Of a stretch of DNA of 64,000 nucleotides, positions 63,129 through 64,000 are shown piece by piece. Location: contig CM067508.1 in assembly GCA_034509495.1 (NCBI GenBank), positions 19,429,033 through 19,493,032 of the forward strand. The letters are read 5' to 3'. The DNA is from Acestrorhynchus altus (lineage: Eukaryota > Chordata > Actinopteri > Characiformes > Acestrorhynchidae). Position 1 is the first letter of the stretch. Each line of letters begins with the position of its first letter. The notes under the pieces are model-generated. The model had not been told where the DNA came from and did no database searches. It was given only the letters and a program-made list of their open reading frames with translations. Made by a program: the position numbers and the translations under genes.

Positions 63129-63887
63129 TGAGACAGTGCAAGTAACCTAAATGCACTCTAAAGTGCTCACTGCCATTAACATGAACTTCAAGATTGTGTA
63201 AATAAGGCTTTAGATGTATTATTGTCTCTACAATATAATTTTAATATTGTCGCTAAAAAACGTCATAAATTATGTCTGATTTAATTATTTATTCTAAACC
63301 TAAGACAGGAGAGCTTTAATTACAGCCTCATAGCAAGCACTTAATGCGGTATATGTCTGAGAACTTTCTTGGCAAGTAAGACATTCATCTTCAAATTCCA
63401 ATTTGGTCCAGAAGATATTTCTTTGACCAAGACTTTTTGACTGGGTAGGACAGGACTGCTTTGACACTAATGCTCTGAAGCAATACCCTTATATGGTTGA
63501 TGATGATGGTACCATTTTAAAGCAGAGTCAGTTTGTTGTTTTTTTTATCATCACTAAAATAAAACACAGAAAAATAGTCCCTTAAAAACACAAAAAAACA
63601 AACAAACCGAAAAGTCTGTTCAGATGTTCATGGAGGTCAGGCACAGCCAACATAAGCAAAAGTAAAATATATGATCCTTCTGTTGAGGTCCAGTGGTTTA
63701 ATAGGGAGTCTGTACGGTCCTGGCCCAGCCCCTCTTCTCCACTGGGCCAGTTTAAGTCTATTGCACATTCTCTTCACGGTGTTCTCCTACCTGCATCACT
63801 GTTAGGAGAGATGTGCCTTGTTCTCAATGTGTGGGGTTTACTAGCATGTTGACACATGGACATGCTAGGAAAGACAGGATTCTTTCC

Positions 63888-64000
63888 TCAGACAGAGAAC
63901 TCTGATCCTCCTTTGCGAGTGTGGACCATCAGCAGACGCCTCAGTCGCAGTCCAGCAAAAGGATTGAACCACAGAAGAGAGGGAGGACCCCCAAACACCG
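63888..64000 (-). CDS. zdhhc7: Palmitoyltransferase ZDHHC7, last coding exon, partial
   Basis: On the minus strand, from the right edge to the stop codon at 63888-63890, the open frame reads [20 protein letters not shown] then [16 protein letters not shown]. From memory, this matches the C-terminus of vertebrate ZDHHC7 ([21 protein letters not shown]...KGGPEFSV), a Golgi DHHC-type S-acyltransferase. Only 36 complete codons are visible; the catalytic DHHC domain lies beyond base 64000. The 3' UTR should run leftwards, and TTTATT at 63288-63293 (AATAAA on the coding strand) is a possible poly(A) signal. ZDHHC3, a close paralogue, is less likely given the ending. Confidence 0.85.
   Translation of the reverse strand, partial: [36 protein letters not shown]

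Larger units (their letters stand above)
58574..63887. other. nip7-zdhhc7 intergenic region
   Basis: 5.3 kb between a plus-strand and a minus-strand gene. It contains a Tc1-like MITE, a complete 470-bp MITE, a hAT-type element with an (AT)n tract, the unexplained ORF at 62802-63128 and probably about 0.6 kb of zdhhc7 3' UTR. About 59480-60750 and 61240-61830 are AT-rich with nothing recognisable. Confidence 0.65.

Overview
This is a vertebrate nuclear window. Spliced exons, long introns, dense transposon fossils and teleost-type repeats point to a ray-finned fish, probably an otophysan (characin/catfish/carp relatives). That assignment is inferred from repeat families and protein similarity. 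No prokaryotic or viral system is present.

Six protein-coding genes can be read. From left to right they are: glg1 (minus strand, first exons only, coding 628-23780, continues off the left edge); wdr59 (minus, complete, 26 coding exons, 28970-47056); nob1 (plus, complete, 9 exons, 47132-51739); cog8 (minus, complete, 5 exons, 52298-56357); nip7 (plus, complete, 5 exons, 56492-58573); and zdhhc7 (minus, last coding exon only, 63888-64000). I joined the exons of the four complete genes by hand at GT/AG sites. Each gives an uninterrupted frame: 967, 445, 630 and 180 codons.

The right half is compact. wdr59/nob1 and cog8/nip7 are two head-to-head pairs with only 75 and 134 bp between start codons, so each gap must hold a bidirectional promoter. 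nob1 and cog8 converge with 558 bp between stop codons. The products are housekeeping factors: GATOR2/mTORC1 signalling (WDR59), 18S rRNA maturation (NOB1), 60S ribosome biogenesis (NIP7), Golgi tethering (COG8), a Golgi membrane sialoglycoprotein (GLG1) and a Golgi palmitoyltransferase (ZDHHC7). Ribosome biogenesis and Golgi functions are therefore clustered, but I see no evidence that this is more than neighbourhood.

The rest is introns and intergenic DNA filled with decayed mobile elements. These include Tc1/mariner relics, at least eight copies of one short Tc1-like MITE, a second MITE family with four copies, several hAT-type MITEs, a 470-bp fold-back element, tRNA-like SINEs, and L1-, L2- and RTE-type LINE fragments. 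One LINE insertion still has an 18-bp target-site duplication. Several micro- and minisatellites are also present. The points most worth a second look are the TATCGCGAGA element in the 75-bp wdr59/nob1 promoter, a candidate conserved enhancer inside glg1 intron 1, an unexplained 108-codon ORF near zdhhc7, and two intronic minisatellites. I did not find a convincing new biological system.
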